From an uncultured Ruegeria sp. (GTDB lineage Bacteria; Pseudomonadota; Alphaproteobacteria; Rhodobacterales; Rhodobacteraceae), in contig NZ_CANMFF010000016.1 of the NCBI RefSeq assembly GCF_947497005.1, positions 47,686 to 111,685 of the forward strand: a stretch of DNA of 64,000 bases. Direction: 5' to 3'. Made by a program: the position numbers and the translations under genes. Below are positions 63,893 through 64,000 of the stretch, piece by piece (position 1 is the stretch's first letter; each line of letters opens with the position of its first letter). The notes beneath the pieces were generated by a model that searched no databases, was not told where the DNA came from, and was given only the letters and a program-made list of their open reading frames with translations.

Positions 63893-63923
63893 ATTCACTC
63901 ACTCATGTTTGGAGAGCACCCAG

Positions 63924-64000
63924 ATGAAGATGACGACTGAAGAGGCCTTTGTTAAGGTTCTGCAGATGCACGGGATTGAACATGCGTTCGGGATCATTGG
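63924..64000 (+). CDS. xsc: Sulfoacetaldehyde acetyltransferase (first 25 residues, runs off the window)
   Basis: Thiamine-diphosphate enzyme that converts sulfoacetaldehyde and phosphate to acetyl phosphate and sulfite in taurine degradation. Only the N-terminus is visible: MKMTTEEAFVKVLQMHGIEH then AFGIIG, the family start and the beginning of the ThDP pyrimidine-binding domain. GGAGAG precedes the ATG. The upstream TauR gene and TauR boxes support the assignment. Confidence 0.92.
   Translation, partial: MKMTTEEAFVKVLQMHGIEHAFGII

Overview
The window is chromosomal DNA from an alphaproteobacterium of the order Rhodobacterales, most likely the Roseobacter group (Ruegeria-like). The evidence is the combination of an FnrL/hemN/cbb3-oxidase (ccoNOQP-ccoGHIS) cluster with canonical FNR boxes, a TauR-type regulator divergently spaced from xsc with TauR-like boxes, a TrcR (DUF1013) protein, a CycM-type membrane cytochrome c, and the protein sequences themselves. 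No tRNA, rRNA, CRISPR array, prophage or insertion sequence was recognised; this is core chromosome with small accessory insertions.

Layout. (1) 1-6985, mostly minus strand: start of the S10 operon (rpsJ-rplC-rplD) and the str operon (rpsL-rpsG-fusA-tuf), separated by an AT-rich two-gene islet on the plus strand. (2) 7125-10180: a tandem pair of glycosyltransferase-like genes, an EamA transporter and a small membrane protein. (3) 10366-25491, minus strand: the secE-nusG-rplKA-rplJL-rpoBC array, interrupted twice by plus-strand genes (a glutamine amidotransferase at 20456 and a lipoprotein/secreted paralogue pair at 22746). (4) 25530-37096: cbb3 oxidase assembly (ccoGHIS) and structural (ccoNOQP) operons, a universal stress protein, a GlsB-like protein, fnrL and hemN, with three perfect FNR dyads. 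(5) 37307-45303: an EF-G paralogue with a degenerate G domain and a yejABEF peptide importer with an extra small membrane gene inside it. (6) 45447-53465: cycM, pheA, a CPT-like kinase, a SRPBCC protein, nudC, a CpdB-like phosphatase, the SRP RNA gene, a hydrolase, a cobalamin riboswitch with its small Cys-rich target gene, and a tyrosine-phosphatase-like protein. (7) 53637-60814: dnaX-ybaB-recR with a TauD-like dioxygenase inserted, a histidine phosphatase, RNase T2 and trcR. (8) 60871-64000: an ArsR-permease operon, tauR and the start of xsc.

How it works together. The left third is the transcription/translation core; its promoters share good -35 boxes and -10 boxes that lack the usual final T, as expected for CarD-assisted promoters in this class. 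The centre is a low-oxygen respiratory unit: FnrL can switch on the high-affinity oxidase and its copper/heme assembly genes together with oxygen-independent haem synthesis. The right edge enters the taurine/sulfoacetaldehyde pathway.

Most noteworthy: a cobalamin riboswitch controlling a small protein with a thioredoxin-like [2Fe-2S] cysteine pattern; a tandem, diverged pair of secreted proteins placed between nusG and rplK; the degenerate EF-G paralogue; a cluster of perfect hairpins before ybaB; and a consistent promoter architecture.
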